This document shows positions 36,765 to 45,231 of a stretch of 64,000 bases of DNA, in pieces (the first letter of the stretch is position 1; each line of letters begins with the position of its first letter). The translations under genes were made by a program, and so were the position numbers. The notes beneath the pieces were generated by a model. The model searched no databases. It had not been told where the DNA came from and worked only from the letters and a program-made list of their open reading frames with translations. Source of the DNA: Spirochaetales bacterium (lineage in GTDB: Bacteria > Spirochaetota > Spirochaetia > SZUA-6 > RPPD01); NCBI GenBank assembly GCA_016930675.1, contig JAFGGG010000009.1, positions 62,001 through 126,000 of the forward strand. The letters run 5' to 3'.

Positions 36765-38549
36765 TTACGCCCGCAGCAGTTCATCCTCAAACTGCCGGGT
36801 ATATAGACTGTAATAATGGCCCTTCAATGCCATCAAATCCGCGTGAGCTCCCTGTTCCTTTATTTTACCGTCTTCAATAACCAAAATCCGGTCCGCGTTT
36901 CTGATTGTCGACAGCCTGTGCGCCACAATGATACTTGTTCTGTTCTTTAAAAGCTCCTGTAAACCCATCTGTATCAGGTGTTCGGTGAGGGTATCAATCG
37001 AGCTGGTGGCCTCATCGAGAATAATCACATCCGGATTATTTAAGATGGCTCTGGCGATGCTTACCAGCTGTCTTTGCCCAACAGAAAGCATGCCTCCTCC
37101 TTCTCCCACCTCCGAATCATACCTGTCCGCCAGTTTTACAATGAAGTCATGAGCATGGGCCTTTTTTGAAGCCGCAATAATCTCATTCTTTCTTGCATCA
37201 GGTCTTCCGTACCGGATATTTTCCATTACCGTGCCGGAAAACAAATGCGGTGTTTGCAGTACAATACCGATCTTGTCCTGTAAAGATCTCTGTGTAATCT
37301 TGCGATAGTCGACTCCGTCAATTAATATCTTCCCTTTTTGAGGTTCATAAAACCTGGGAATAATATTGGTAATTGTTGTTTTCCCTCCTCCGGTAGGACC
37401 TACCAGCGCAATCATTTCACCGGGATGTACCGTAAGATTGAGATTATTTAACACCTTTACATCCCTCCTATAGGAGAAATGGATATTCCTGAACTCGATC
37501 TTTCCCTTTATGCCTTTGATGCTTTGGGCTTTTTCCCCATCCACAATTTCCGCACGGCTGTCCAAAAGCGTAAATACGCGTTCGGCACTGGCCAAAGAGC
37601 GCTGCATATTGGCATAGACTCGCGCCAGATCCTGAATAGGCCAGAGCATAAATATGATATAGGAGATAAAGGCCTTGATACCGCCCACGGTAATAAATCC
37701 GGATTCAAACTGAAATCCACCGGACCACAGCACAATACACACTCCCAATGCCGTGGTTAATTGCACGGCCGGCAGGAACAGGGCCGACAAGAATCCGGCC
37801 TTAAATGACGCCTTGTACATGGAATCCGTAACGCCTCCGAAGATACCCGCGTTCTTTTCTTCGACCCCAAGGGATTTTATCACCTTTACACCCGAGATTG
37901 TTTCCGAGAATTTACTGGTGATCTGAGAATTAAGCGCTCGTACAGTCCTGTACTCCTTGATGATTAATCCTTTGAACTTCAACGCACTCACAATCAGGAT
38001 GGGAAGAATGATAAGCACGAGCAGAGCCAGCTGCCAGTTTATGATAAACATGAAAACCATGGCGGCCGTAACGTTCATGGTGCCCCATATGCCGTCCAGA
38101 AACATCCAGGTTAATAACTCGGTAATCCTGGAAGCGTCGGATGTCATTCGTGAAAGCAGCCAACCGCTTGAGGTTCTATCAAAATAAGAAAAGGACAGCG
38201 TCATAATATGATCAAACATCTTCTGTCTTAAGCCTTTAAGAGATTTTTCTCCCAAAAGCCCCGCGAAAAATATAAATCCGAAGACAAAAACCGCGTTGGC
38301 ACAGATCACACAAAAGTAGAGTGTCATATAATAGAAAACCGCATCCAGGTCCTTATTGGTGATACCGACGTCGATCACGTTCTTCAGCAAATATGTTTCT
38401 GATGCCTGGGCTATGGAAAAAAGTCCGATACATATCAGAAATCCGACCAGTAAGGGCCAGTTTTTTCCTGATAATTTGATTATTCTTATAAACAACGTAC
38501 TGGTTTTAAAATGCTTTAATCTCTCCTCTTTATATTCTCGCTTTTTCAT
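36765..38549 (-). CDS. ABC exporter half-transporter, consensus Walker B subunit
   Basis: The start is set at ATG 38549 (MKKREYKEERL) with AAGGAG 7 bases upstream. The protein has 594 residues. Six membrane helices (about 25-310) form a type IV exporter domain. The ATPase has Walker A GPTGGGKTT, a Q-loop (GIVLQTPHLFSG), signature LSVGQRQL, Walker B VIILDEATSSID with the catalytic Glu, and the switch histidine in IIVAHRLSTI. It pairs with the upstream gene, whose end it overlaps by 20 bases. Together they form a heterodimeric exporter like BmrCD or TM287/288, which exports drugs or lipids. The substrate is unknown. Confidence 0.93.
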   Translation of the reverse strand: MKKREYKEERLKHFKTSTLFIRIIKLSGKNWPLLVGFLICIGLFSIAQASETYLLKNVIDVGITNKDLDAVFYYMTLYFCVICANAVFVFGFIFFAGLLGEKSLKGLRQKMFDHIMTLSFSYFDRTSSGWLLSRMTSDASRITELLTWMFLDGIWGTMNVTAAMVFMFIINWQLALLVLIILPILIVSALKFKGLIIKEYRTVRALNSQITSKFSETISGVKVIKSLGVEEKNAGIFGGVTDSMYKASFKAGFLSALFLPAVQLTTALGVCIVLWSGGFQFESGFITVGGIKAFISYIIFMLWPIQDLARVYANMQRSLASAERVFTLLDSRAEIVDGEKAQSIKGIKGKIEFRNIHFSYRRDVKVLNNLNLTVHPGEMIALVGPTGGGKTTITNIIPRFYEPQKGKILIDGVDYRKITQRSLQDKIGIVLQTPHLFSGTVMENIRYGRPDARKNEIIAASKKAHAHDFIVKLADRYDSEVGEGGGMLSVGQRQLVSIARAILNNPDVIILDEATSSIDTLTEHLIQMGLQELLKNRTSIIVAHRLSTIRNADRILVIEDGKIKEQGAHADLMALKGHYYSLYTRQFEDELLRA

Positions 38550-40329
38550 ATTTATTCTCCTTACCGTTATCAGTCTGGATTTGAAATATCTTTTTGTAGA
38601 TACCGGGCCGTTCAATAAGTTCCTCATGCCTGCCTGTTTCTACAATCTTTCCTTTATCCATTACAATAATTTTATCCGCCTTCATCAGGGTTTCTATCCG
38701 GTGAGCGATAATGAAAGATGTTCTGTCCCGCATCAGATGATCCAGGGCCTGCTGTATTTTCTTTTCGGTTTTAGCGTCAATTGCCGAGGTGGAGTCATCC
38801 AGAATAAGTATTTTAGGATCTTTTAAAATCGTTCTCGCAATGGCAACGCGCTGTCGCTGCCCTCCGGACAGACTTACTCCCTTTTCTCCTATTAACGTGT
38901 CATAGCCTTCGGGAAATGAAAGGATGGTCCTGTGAATACAAGCCATTTTAGCTGCCTGTTCCATTTCCTTTTGGGTTATCTCCCGTTTCACACCGAACAG
39001 CAGGTTCTCTCTTATCGTTGTCGTGAACAGGAACGGCTCCTGTTCCACCATACCGATATTGTCACGCAGGTACTTCTTTGTTAATGAAGTAAGGGCGTAG
39101 TTATCGATATAGATCCGGCCTTTATCGAGATCATAGAATCGCGGCAGCAGGTTAACCAATGAAGTCTTTCCCGAACCCGTAAGCCCTAAAATTGCAATTT
39201 TTTCCCCGGCCCGAATTTGCAGGTTGATATCTTCAAGGATGGGAACTCCTTCATTATAAGAAAAACACACGTCCTTGAATGTGATATTACCTTTTAGCTT
39301 GTGCTTAAGCTCGAGTCCCAATTCAATATCCTCTCCCGCCACATTCAAAATTTCCTTAATTCGAAAAAAGGAGACCGAACTCTTGGAAAGCTCGATAATC
39401 ATTCTGCCCAGCTCCTGCAGCGGCCAGATAATGGAAGCCACCATGGCGGTAAAAGCCACATAGGTGCCGAAGGAAATATCCCCGGTTAGCGTTAAGTAAG
39501 CTCCTATAGTGGCAATGGCAATAAACTGTGTTCCGCACAGCAAGACAGACAAAGGCCAAAATGCGGCGTGCAGGAAAACCAATCTTTTACCGCGGCGGCA
39601 TTGCTCCGCGTTGATCTTATCGAAATGCCCGGCTTCCCATTGCTGTCTGGCAAAAGCCTTTACCACCCGAATACCGGACAGTGTTTCCTGGACCGAAGCT
39701 GAAAGCTTTCCTTCCTGATTCTGATACGCTTCAAAACCGTTTACGATTTTTCTGAAAAAGAACAATGATAACAGAATTATAAATGGAACGGCAATAATGG
39801 ATCCCAACGCCAGCTGCCAGTGTAAAAAAAGAATCGCCGCAAAATTAATTGTGAAAAGAAAAATAATCCGGATGACTCCCGGAATCTGCTCATAGTAAAA
39901 CTTTCTCACACTGTCCACATCGGATGTCGCCCTTTGCACCAACTCTCCCGTCTGCATCTTATCGTGATAGCTGAAAGGCAAAGCTTGAAAATGCATGAAT
40001 AAATCATTCCTGAATTTATAAGCTACTTTTTCCGCGCTTTTGGCGCAGCCTTTGCCCGAAAAAAAGGCGCTTAAACCCCTTAAAAGAGCGGTAATTAAAA
40101 ACAACAATGCAAATCCTATGATGGTAATTGCACCCACCTGTTTAGCTATAAGGAGGTCGACAGCCGCGCGGATTATAAAATTACCGGCTGTTGATAATCC
40201 CACTGCAATACCCAAAGCCGCCAGGGCGAGAATAAATGTTGTTTTATATGCGCCCAACACACTGTAAAGCGTTTTTAATACCAGCAAGGGACTCTTTCTT
40301 TTATCCCTGCCTGAATCATGCTCTCTCAT
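38530..40329 (-). CDS. ABC exporter half-transporter, degenerate Walker B subunit
   Basis: The start is set at ATG 40329 (MREHDSGRDKRK) with GAGGAG 5 bases upstream. The protein has 599 residues and six membrane helices (about 30-320). The ATPase has Walker A GLTGSGKTS, signature LSGGQRQR, and a Walker B ending ILILDDSTSAID: Asp replaces the catalytic Glu, the mark of the degenerate site in heterodimeric exporters. The two genes therefore form one transporter with one consensus and one degenerate ATP site. It is first in the operon, behind the leader ORF and tandem terminators at 40393-40598. Confidence 0.93.
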   Translation of the reverse strand: MREHDSGRDKRKSPLLVLKTLYSVLGAYKTTFILALAALGIAVGLSTAGNFIIRAAVDLLIAKQVGAITIIGFALLFLITALLRGLSAFFSGKGCAKSAEKVAYKFRNDLFMHFQALPFSYHDKMQTGELVQRATSDVDSVRKFYYEQIPGVIRIIFLFTINFAAILFLHWQLALGSIIAVPFIILLSLFFFRKIVNGFEAYQNQEGKLSASVQETLSGIRVVKAFARQQWEAGHFDKINAEQCRRGKRLVFLHAAFWPLSVLLCGTQFIAIATIGAYLTLTGDISFGTYVAFTAMVASIIWPLQELGRMIIELSKSSVSFFRIKEILNVAGEDIELGLELKHKLKGNITFKDVCFSYNEGVPILEDINLQIRAGEKIAILGLTGSGKTSLVNLLPRFYDLDKGRIYIDNYALTSLTKKYLRDNIGMVEQEPFLFTTTIRENLLFGVKREITQKEMEQAAKMACIHRTILSFPEGYDTLIGEKGVSLSGGQRQRVAIARTILKDPKILILDDSTSAIDAKTEKKIQQALDHLMRDRTSFIIAHRIETLMKADKIIVMDKGKIVETGRHEELIERPGIYKKIFQIQTDNGKENKYEKARI

Positions 40330-40392
40330 AAGCACTCCTCTTGTCTGTTGTTAAAGCATTCCAAAATACTCTGACTTTCACATCCAATGCAT

Positions 40393-40417
40393 AAAAAAAC
40401 CGCCCTCTTTAAGGCGG
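40393..40417 (-). terminator. Second leader terminator before the ABC operon
   Basis: CCGCC and GGCGG (40400-40417) form a GC-rich stem, followed on the minus strand by seven T residues (40393-40399). It lies 64 bases before the ABC start, with no gene to terminate except the leader transcript. Confidence 0.8.
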
Positions 40418-40450
40418 CCCTTTTTAAGCAATACGTTTTGCCTAATTAAC

Positions 40451-40487
40451 AAAAAAAAGGCCGCAAACCTTTACACGGTCTGCGGCC
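40451..40487 (-). terminator. First leader terminator (attenuator) before the ABC operon
   Basis: GGCCGCA and TGCGGCC (40459-40487) form a 7-bp GC stem, with ACC/GGT pairing inside, followed on the minus strand by eight T residues. Its 5' arm contains CCGCAGAC (40478-40485 on the opposite strand), which is fully complementary to GTCTGCGG inside the leader ORF (40529-40536). Confidence 0.88.
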
Positions 40488-40511
40488 GGAATATGCAAGC
40501 TCTTTTAAATT

Positions 40512-40598
40512 CTAGCGCCTATGCTCCCCCGCAGACACACCTCTCCCGTCAATTACGAGAGTAAATGTAATACGTGCTGCTTTATGGAACATTAACAT
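40512..40598 (-). CDS. 28-residue leader peptide of the ABC exporter operon
   Basis: A short ORF starting ATG at 40598 with AGGAG 8 bases upstream and ending TAG at 40512. It begins MLMFHKAARI and ends GEHRR. It sits 24 bases after the expected transcription start and 25 bases before the first terminator. Codons 21-24 contain the antiterminator strand GTCTGCGG. A ribosome that reaches the stop would cover that strand and allow termination; one stalled earlier would free it to pair with the terminator arm. This is the arrangement of ribosome-mediated attenuators such as bmrB upstream of B. subtilis bmrCD, though the peptide itself is unlike anything I recognise. Confidence 0.75.
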   Translation of the reverse strand: MLMFHKAARITFTLVIDGRGVSAGEHRR

Positions 40599-40629
40599 CA
40601 ACAATTCTCCTAAAATTTAAGTTGCACTA

Positions 40630-40658
40630 TTTTTAATGCAGAATCAGAATAATGTCAA
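40630..40658 (-). promoter_or_regulatory. Promoter of the leader-ABC transcript
   Basis: -35 TTGACA (40653-40658), 17 bases, -10 TAAAAA (40630-40635). Transcription should start near 40622, giving a leader of about 290 bases before the first ABC gene. Confidence 0.8.
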
Positions 40659-40676
40659 GGGTAAATGGAAAAAATA

Positions 40677-40705
40677 TTGAATTTAAATCAAGGATGAAAT
40701 ACAAT
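40677..40705 (+). promoter_or_regulatory. Promoter of the gene at 40736
   Basis: TTGAAT (40677-40682), 17 bases, TACAAT (40700-40705), divergent from the ABC leader promoter. Confidence 0.7.
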
Positions 40706-40735
40706 ATTTTTTAACACGCTGTTGAGGAGTTCCGT

Positions 40736-41806
40736 ATGAAAAAAACACTGCTTTGGGTAATTTTTCTTTTCATTTCCCTGGCATATATTTCCGCGGAAAT
40801 GATAAACGGAACCGTAGAAATATATAATACGGCGGACGGTAAAAAAATCGGAACTCTCTATGACGGAACAAAAATAAAATTGATTACAAAGCAGGGCTCC
40901 TGGTATAAAATTGCAGTGAGTTTTAAAAATCATAAAAATATGTATCAAGCATTAAAAGCGGGAAGCAAAGAGACTCATTTTCTATATGAAAATCTTTTAG
41001 GGAGAATCGGTTATATCAATAAGGATCTGCCTTTGCAGGCCATGCTGGCCGGTGATAAAATTACAATAGAAGTTTTTGTCAAAAATGAGTGTTTCAAAGA
41101 TACCGTCAAGTATTACCTGGAAGGAAAACGCGTGCTTACTTCGCCGCGGTCGGTTCATTTTTCTTTTTCAAAAGCGGTTCCGGAAACAGAGATAAAAAAG
41201 ATTATAAACAATGTTAAAAATATCGACTCCACCACCTACGATCAGGATGTCCTCTATATTGAAGTCGGTTATACAGACGATAAGCCCACTACCGTGTTAT
41301 GTTACAGCTTAATAGACGGTGCGTTCGCCATTAAGGAAAGATATCATTGTGATGAAAACGGAATGCCTGTAAAATATATTACCGGCTATGATCCTGTTGA
41401 ATCGCATGTTTTTACATATTATAACAACAATGCATATAAGGAATTTTACTGGTCCAAAAGCCCCCAGACCTCAATTTACAGTCAAAGCGGATATATTAAA
41501 TTCGTACTTTATACTGAGGAGTATGAATTTGAAATAAACATAACTCTATCGGTCGCTGAAAACGAATTCTATGATCCTTCGTTTTATGTGCTGGCAGATA
41601 CAGCGACCATCTTCAAAATAGACCGTATTTCCGGGCAGACAGTGCAAAAACAAGAATTTGAGTTCTACACGCGAACAGAAGAAACATTATGGAACATAGA
41701 GCACAACAAACTGTTTAAGGAACAGATCCTCAAAATACAGAGTGGCATTAATTTTAAAAAAGAGTTCGCACAGATAATAGAAGATTTGCTGATTTTTTAT
41801 AGATAA
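40736..41806 (+). CDS. Secreted protein with SH3-like N-terminal domain
   Basis: A 356-residue protein with a signal peptide (residues 1-20, KKTLLWVIFLFISLAYISA). Residues 21-65 look like a bacterial SH3 domain (NGTVEIYNTADGKKIGTLYD, TKQGSWYKIAVSF). The remaining 290 residues are mixed strand and charge (YYLEGKRVLTSPRSVHFSFS, YGYTDD-like turns, FEINITLSVAENEFYDPSFY) and match no family I know. The ribosome site GAGGAG lies 6 bases before the ATG. It overlaps the convergent adenosine deaminase gene by 10 bases. Location is probably periplasmic. Confidence 0.75.
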   Translation: MKKTLLWVIFLFISLAYISAEMINGTVEIYNTADGKKIGTLYDGTKIKLITKQGSWYKIAVSFKNHKNMYQALKAGSKETHFLYENLLGRIGYINKDLPLQAMLAGDKITIEVFVKNECFKDTVKYYLEGKRVLTSPRSVHFSFSKAVPETEIKKIINNVKNIDSTTYDQDVLYIEVGYTDDKPTTVLCYSLIDGAFAIKERYHCDENGMPVKYITGYDPVESHVFTYYNNNAYKEFYWSKSPQTSIYSQSGYIKFVLYTEEYEFEINITLSVAENEFYDPSFYVLADTATIFKIDRISGQTVQKQEFEFYTRTEETLWNIEHNKLFKEQILKIQSGINFKKEFAQIIEDLLIFYR

Positions 41807-42819
41807 TGATATTTATCATAAAAATCAGCTATTTCCGACTTCAACTGCCGCTTTTTTTTATCATCACACCAGGAAGCCGCGACCGCGTTATATAACAATA
41901 ATTTTATATCATCCAGACTAAAACCCAATTCATCAATCAGACACAGATAGTCCTGCTCCAGACTGTTGTTGAACATTTTGGGATCATCGGTATTGATGCA
42001 GATATTGAGCCCTTCTTTAAAATATGATTTCACAGGATGTTCCGTGACCGAGTTAACCACACCCGTGCGCACGTTGGAAAGCGGGCAAACTTCAATCGGC
42101 AGTTGTGTTTCTTTTAAGTACGCGACCAGGTCCTGATCTTCATAACTTCTTGTGCCGTGCCCTATTCGATCAACCTTTAACTCCCGAATCGCACCCCACA
42201 CACTGTCCGCGCCAGCCGCTTCGCCGGCATGAGCCGTGGTTCGGAAGCCGTAAGCGCGCGCTTTTTCATACACTTTTTTAAAAGGTTCGGGAGGATACAG
42301 CTGTTCGGAACCGCCAATCCCGATTCCTATTATGCCGTAACTTTTTAAATCTTTTATTTTTTCCAGCTGCTCCATACCTTTTTCAGGACCGAAATCCCTG
42401 CACAGATCATAAATAAGGCTGAGTTCGATTTCTTTTTCCCGTGCAGCCATGCCTTTTGCCACCGACTCAACAATCCTCCCCAGTTCCAGTCCCTTTTCGG
42501 TATGATCCCCGGGCGTAAAAAACAGTTCCGCATATCTGATATTCTGTCCGCTTAAATCTTTGGCCACACCGTGCGCGATAAACTCAAAATCCTCATATTC
42601 TTTTAAGAATTGATTTTTCCAAATCCATGTTTCAATAAAATGGGGAAAATCCTTAAACAAAAACCTTTTGTTTAAGTTTTCAATATTGTTGTCCAGTTCC
42701 TTATGACCGCCGTACTTTTTAATCAATTCCCATAGTGTTTCCAAGGGAATGGCGCCTTCAAGATGCAGGTGCAGCTCGATCTTGGGCAGCGTCTTCAAAA
42801 AGCTGTTATATTTTTCCAT
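41797..42819 (-). CDS. add: Adenosine deaminase
   Basis: A 340-residue metal-dependent deaminase. The zinc ligands and active-site motifs are KIELHLHLEGAIP (residues 14-26), TAHAGEAAGADSVW, VDRIGHGTRSY, LPIEVCPLSNVRTGVV and ICINTDDPKMFN. It converts adenosine to inosine, feeding purine salvage. The length (about 330-350) and HLHLEGA start match Add and the closely related adenine deaminase; adenosine is favoured but not certain. It ends inside the convergent secreted-protein gene by 10 bases. Confidence 0.92.
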   Translation of the reverse strand: MEKYNSFLKTLPKIELHLHLEGAIPLETLWELIKKYGGHKELDNNIENLNKRFLFKDFPHFIETWIWKNQFLKEYEDFEFIAHGVAKDLSGQNIRYAELFFTPGDHTEKGLELGRIVESVAKGMAAREKEIELSLIYDLCRDFGPEKGMEQLEKIKDLKSYGIIGIGIGGSEQLYPPEPFKKVYEKARAYGFRTTAHAGEAAGADSVWGAIRELKVDRIGHGTRSYEDQDLVAYLKETQLPIEVCPLSNVRTGVVNSVTEHPVKSYFKEGLNICINTDDPKMFNNSLEQDYLCLIDELGFSLDDIKLLLYNAVAASWCDDKKKRQLKSEIADFYDKYHYL

Positions 42820-43083
42820 TCCTTTTTATGGCATAAGATCAGATAAGGTTCAAGAAGGATTGATGAAGTATTGAATAAGTGAACTGTACAAATAGTCCCG
42901 CTTGTGAAAATAGGTATAAATAATAGCATCTAAAATTCAATGAATAACCACACCTGTTATAATTATCCGTACGGATCACATTGGAAATCAATACACATGT
43001 CGCAGCATAACTCATGACAGATCCTCGGCTTTATTCTCATTTGCTATATTATATAACACCTTATTAAAAGAAGTGTTACTTAC

Positions 43084-43860
43084 CTATTTCGTCACTCTAA
43101 TTATTAAAAAATAAGGCATCAGAGTGGCGTCTTTGAGTTTGGGATATTTTTTAACAGTACTGCTATCGGGAAAAGGCTCGGCAATCTCTTCAATGCTAAA
43201 TCCTGTGTTCACCAATATATTAATCCATTCGCTGATACGTTTGTTGAATCTGGGTATTTTAAATCTGTTATATTTAGGTTTTGATTCAGGCGGTACGGCA
43301 CTGAACATCCACTCGTCAATCTCTCCCTGCGGATTTTGAAAATAATTTTTTATAAGATATCCTTTTATTTCACCGTTCTCATACACCCATTCACTGTCGA
43401 TCCGATCATAAAAGGGATGCATTATGGAAAACTGAAAAAATCCGCCAGGTTTTAAAACTCGGTAAATTTCCCTTAAAGCCTTTTCCTGGTCAGGAAAATC
43501 CATAAAAACCATGGTGGAAACGCAGAAATCAAAATAATCCGCACCAAAGGGAATATCACAGGCGCTGGCCACCATGAATTTCAAGCTTTTGTTTTTTGAT
43601 TCGCGCCCCTTTGCATGCGCAATAAAGGTGTCAGAAATATCGATACCGGTTATTACGGCTCCTCTTTCAGCGACAAGCTGTGTGTTATGCCCCTCTCCGC
43701 AGCCCACATCCAATCCAACCATATTGGTTACCGGCGGCAGCATGTTTAAAAAAGCGGGCGTACCAATATGATCGCGGTAAAGATCGTAGCCCTGACGGGA
43801 CAGCTCTGTCCACGCTTGGGCGTTATTATTCCAGTATTTCTTTATATCATGTTCTTTCAT
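43084..43860 (-). CDS. Class I SAM-dependent methyltransferase
   Basis: A 258-residue methyltransferase. Motif I is VGLDVGCGEGHNTQLVAERG (near 48), followed by ITGIDISDTFIAHAKG, CVSTMVFMDFPDQEKALREI and RVLKPGGFFQFSIMHPFYDR. This is a UbiE/Methyltransf_11-type small-molecule enzyme. The substrate is unknown and no pathway gene is adjacent. The 264-base gap after it, up to the adenosine deaminase gene, shows only a 12-bp palindrome (ATCCGTACGGAT at 42965) and a weak promoter. Confidence 0.88.
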   Translation of the reverse strand: MKEHDIKKYWNNNAQAWTELSRQGYDLYRDHIGTPAFLNMLPPVTNMVGLDVGCGEGHNTQLVAERGAVITGIDISDTFIAHAKGRESKNKSLKFMVASACDIPFGADYFDFCVSTMVFMDFPDQEKALREIYRVLKPGGFFQFSIMHPFYDRIDSEWVYENGEIKGYLIKNYFQNPQGEIDEWMFSAVPPESKPKYNRFKIPRFNKRISEWINILVNTGFSIEEIAEPFPDSSTVKKYPKLKDATLMPYFLIIRVTK

Positions 43861-43954
43861 TTTCTTTTAAAGCCGGTTGCGCAGGCAGGATCATTGTATC
43901 CTCCCGTTTTCAAACCGTCGTCAAAACCAAAGGTTTTAATGCATACTGTATCTG

Positions 43955-44278
43955 TTATTCGATATACCTAATTACCGTTGCGGACATTCCGCCGGGGTAT
44001 GGTTCCAACTCCAATAAAGCATCCCCGCCGTTCTCCGCAGCTTCGGCCTTTAACTTTTCGGTTAAGCGTATTGTATCATTCGAGCCGGTCGCATTTACCA
44101 CCCCGATCTCAATATATTTTTTATCAGGTACTTTCGTTCTGTATACTTCAATCTCTTCCGCCGTTCTCCTCTGCTCAAATGTGTTACTCACGGCTGAGGG
44201 CACAAACTGCACACTGACGCAATTGTATAAAAGCACTGTCAAACCAATTAAAAATAGTACATAAAAGTTTTTTTTCAT
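43955..44278 (-). CDS. Small lipoprotein, paralogue of the next gene
   Basis: A 107-residue lipoprotein with signal and lipobox (KKNFYVLFLIGLTVLLYNC). The mature part shares VYR...KKYIEIGVV, a short spacer and DALLELEPYPGG with the lipoprotein at 44278. The pattern of a strand, YxEIG, then an amphipathic helix with GGD/GA near the end recalls DUF4156-like lipoproteins. Function unknown. Its ATG overlaps the last base of the upstream gene, so the pair is co-translated. Confidence 0.75.
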   Translation of the reverse strand: MKKNFYVLFLIGLTVLLYNCVSVQFVPSAVSNTFEQRRTAEEIEVYRTKVPDKKYIEIGVVNATGSNDTIRLTEKLKAEAAENGGDALLELEPYPGGMSATVIRYIE

Positions 44279-44700
44279 TATTTCCTCCTGCTTAATAATG
44301 TTCCGGTTGCCGTATATGCAATCACTTCATATGTCATAACACTCGTTGTCATACTGCCGTCGGGATTGAAATTGGTAACAACCATACTCCGCGTTTCCGG
44401 ATTGCATTTTAATTTAAAGTCAACTACATATACCGCACCCTGTTTAGCCGCCTCATCCCGAATGAGTTTAAATATTATGTCAAGCTCCGGATTATCTCCT
44501 CTTAAAACTACAATGCCGATTTCCAGATATCTGCTCATATCTCCCGGTTTCACGGATCTGTAAACAATAACGTCGGATGCCGCTATGGGCTCCGACATTA
44601 CGCCCTCAGATATTTTTATTTCGGCTGTGGGAATTGTCTGGATATTAACACAAGCTAAAAGAGTTAAAGGGAGTACACATAGCAGAAGATACTTGTACAT
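44278..44700 (-). CDS. Small lipoprotein, paralogue of the previous gene
   Basis: A 140-residue lipoprotein (KYLLLCVLPLTLLAC lipobox). The core DVIVYRSVKPGDMSRYLEIG and FKLIRDEAAKQGAVYVVDFK parallels the 43955 protein, and it carries an extra C-terminal strand region (NFNPDGSMTTSVMTYEVIAY). It follows DUF3795 by 11 bases, so these three genes are probably one operon. Function unknown. Confidence 0.75.
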   Translation of the reverse strand: MYKYLLLCVLPLTLLACVNIQTIPTAEIKISEGVMSEPIAASDVIVYRSVKPGDMSRYLEIGIVVLRGDNPELDIIFKLIRDEAAKQGAVYVVDFKLKCNPETRSMVVTNFNPDGSMTTSVMTYEVIAYTATGTLLSRRK

Positions 44701-44711
44701 TTATTCCTCCT

Positions 44712-45119
44712 TTATCCTTTTTTGGTAACTTTACCGTGTTTCAGCAGCTCCAGGACCTGCTTTGCATTCAGATCACCATAGCTTTCGATACCGTATTTTA
44801 TACCGGCTTTCATGTTTTGTACCAGATACTCGATGAATTTACGCTTTCCTTGTTCCTTTATACACGTACAAAAACCAAGTATTTCACCCTTGGTCTTTCC
44901 AATAAACATATCTCTTGCACACGGATATTCATCGCATTCCCAACAGCCGTCGATGTTCTTTTGCGTGCAGCAATCACGGTGATAGCAGCCCTCCTGGCTA
45001 AGATATTTACCGCAATTGGTTTCCGTTATTTTGCAGCCGTTGCAGGTCCCGGCCAAATGGCAGAGTTTACAGACAAGTCCGCAGTAGGCGATGCTGTTTT
45101 CCAATTCCCGGTTATTCAT
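44712..45119 (-). CDS. DUF3795 cysteine-rich protein
   Basis: A 135-residue cytoplasmic protein with a dense cysteine N-terminus (YCGLVCKLCHLAGTCNGC, TNCGKYLSQEGC, DGCWECDEYPC) and a helical C-terminal half (FIEYLVQNMKAGIKYGIESY, LLKHGKVTKKG). This is the DUF3795 signature, common in anaerobes and probably a zinc or iron-sulfur binding fold. The biochemical role is unknown. It is first in a likely operon with the two small lipoproteins. Confidence 0.88.
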   Translation of the reverse strand: MNNRELENSIAYCGLVCKLCHLAGTCNGCKITETNCGKYLSQEGCYHRDCCTQKNIDGCWECDEYPCARDMFIGKTKGEILGFCTCIKEQGKRKFIEYLVQNMKAGIKYGIESYGDLNAKQVLELLKHGKVTKKG

Positions 45120-45231
45120 GTGCCTTAAAATTTCCTTATTACTTGATTGTATATATTACCTATAAACTGTCAAGTTTAGTGATAATAATTACAACATTCA
45201 CTGTCCCTTAAAAATACTGTATATTTGGAAT

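Noticed and set aside
42965-42976. ATCCGTACGGAT palindrome upstream of the adenosine deaminase gene
   Set aside because: A single 12-bp palindrome with no second copy and no clear link to the weak promoter nearby.
45178-45193. CRP-like site before the DUF72 gene
   Set aside because: AGTGATAATAATTACA has two mismatches to TGTGA-N6-TCACA, too weak in an A+T-rich gap.
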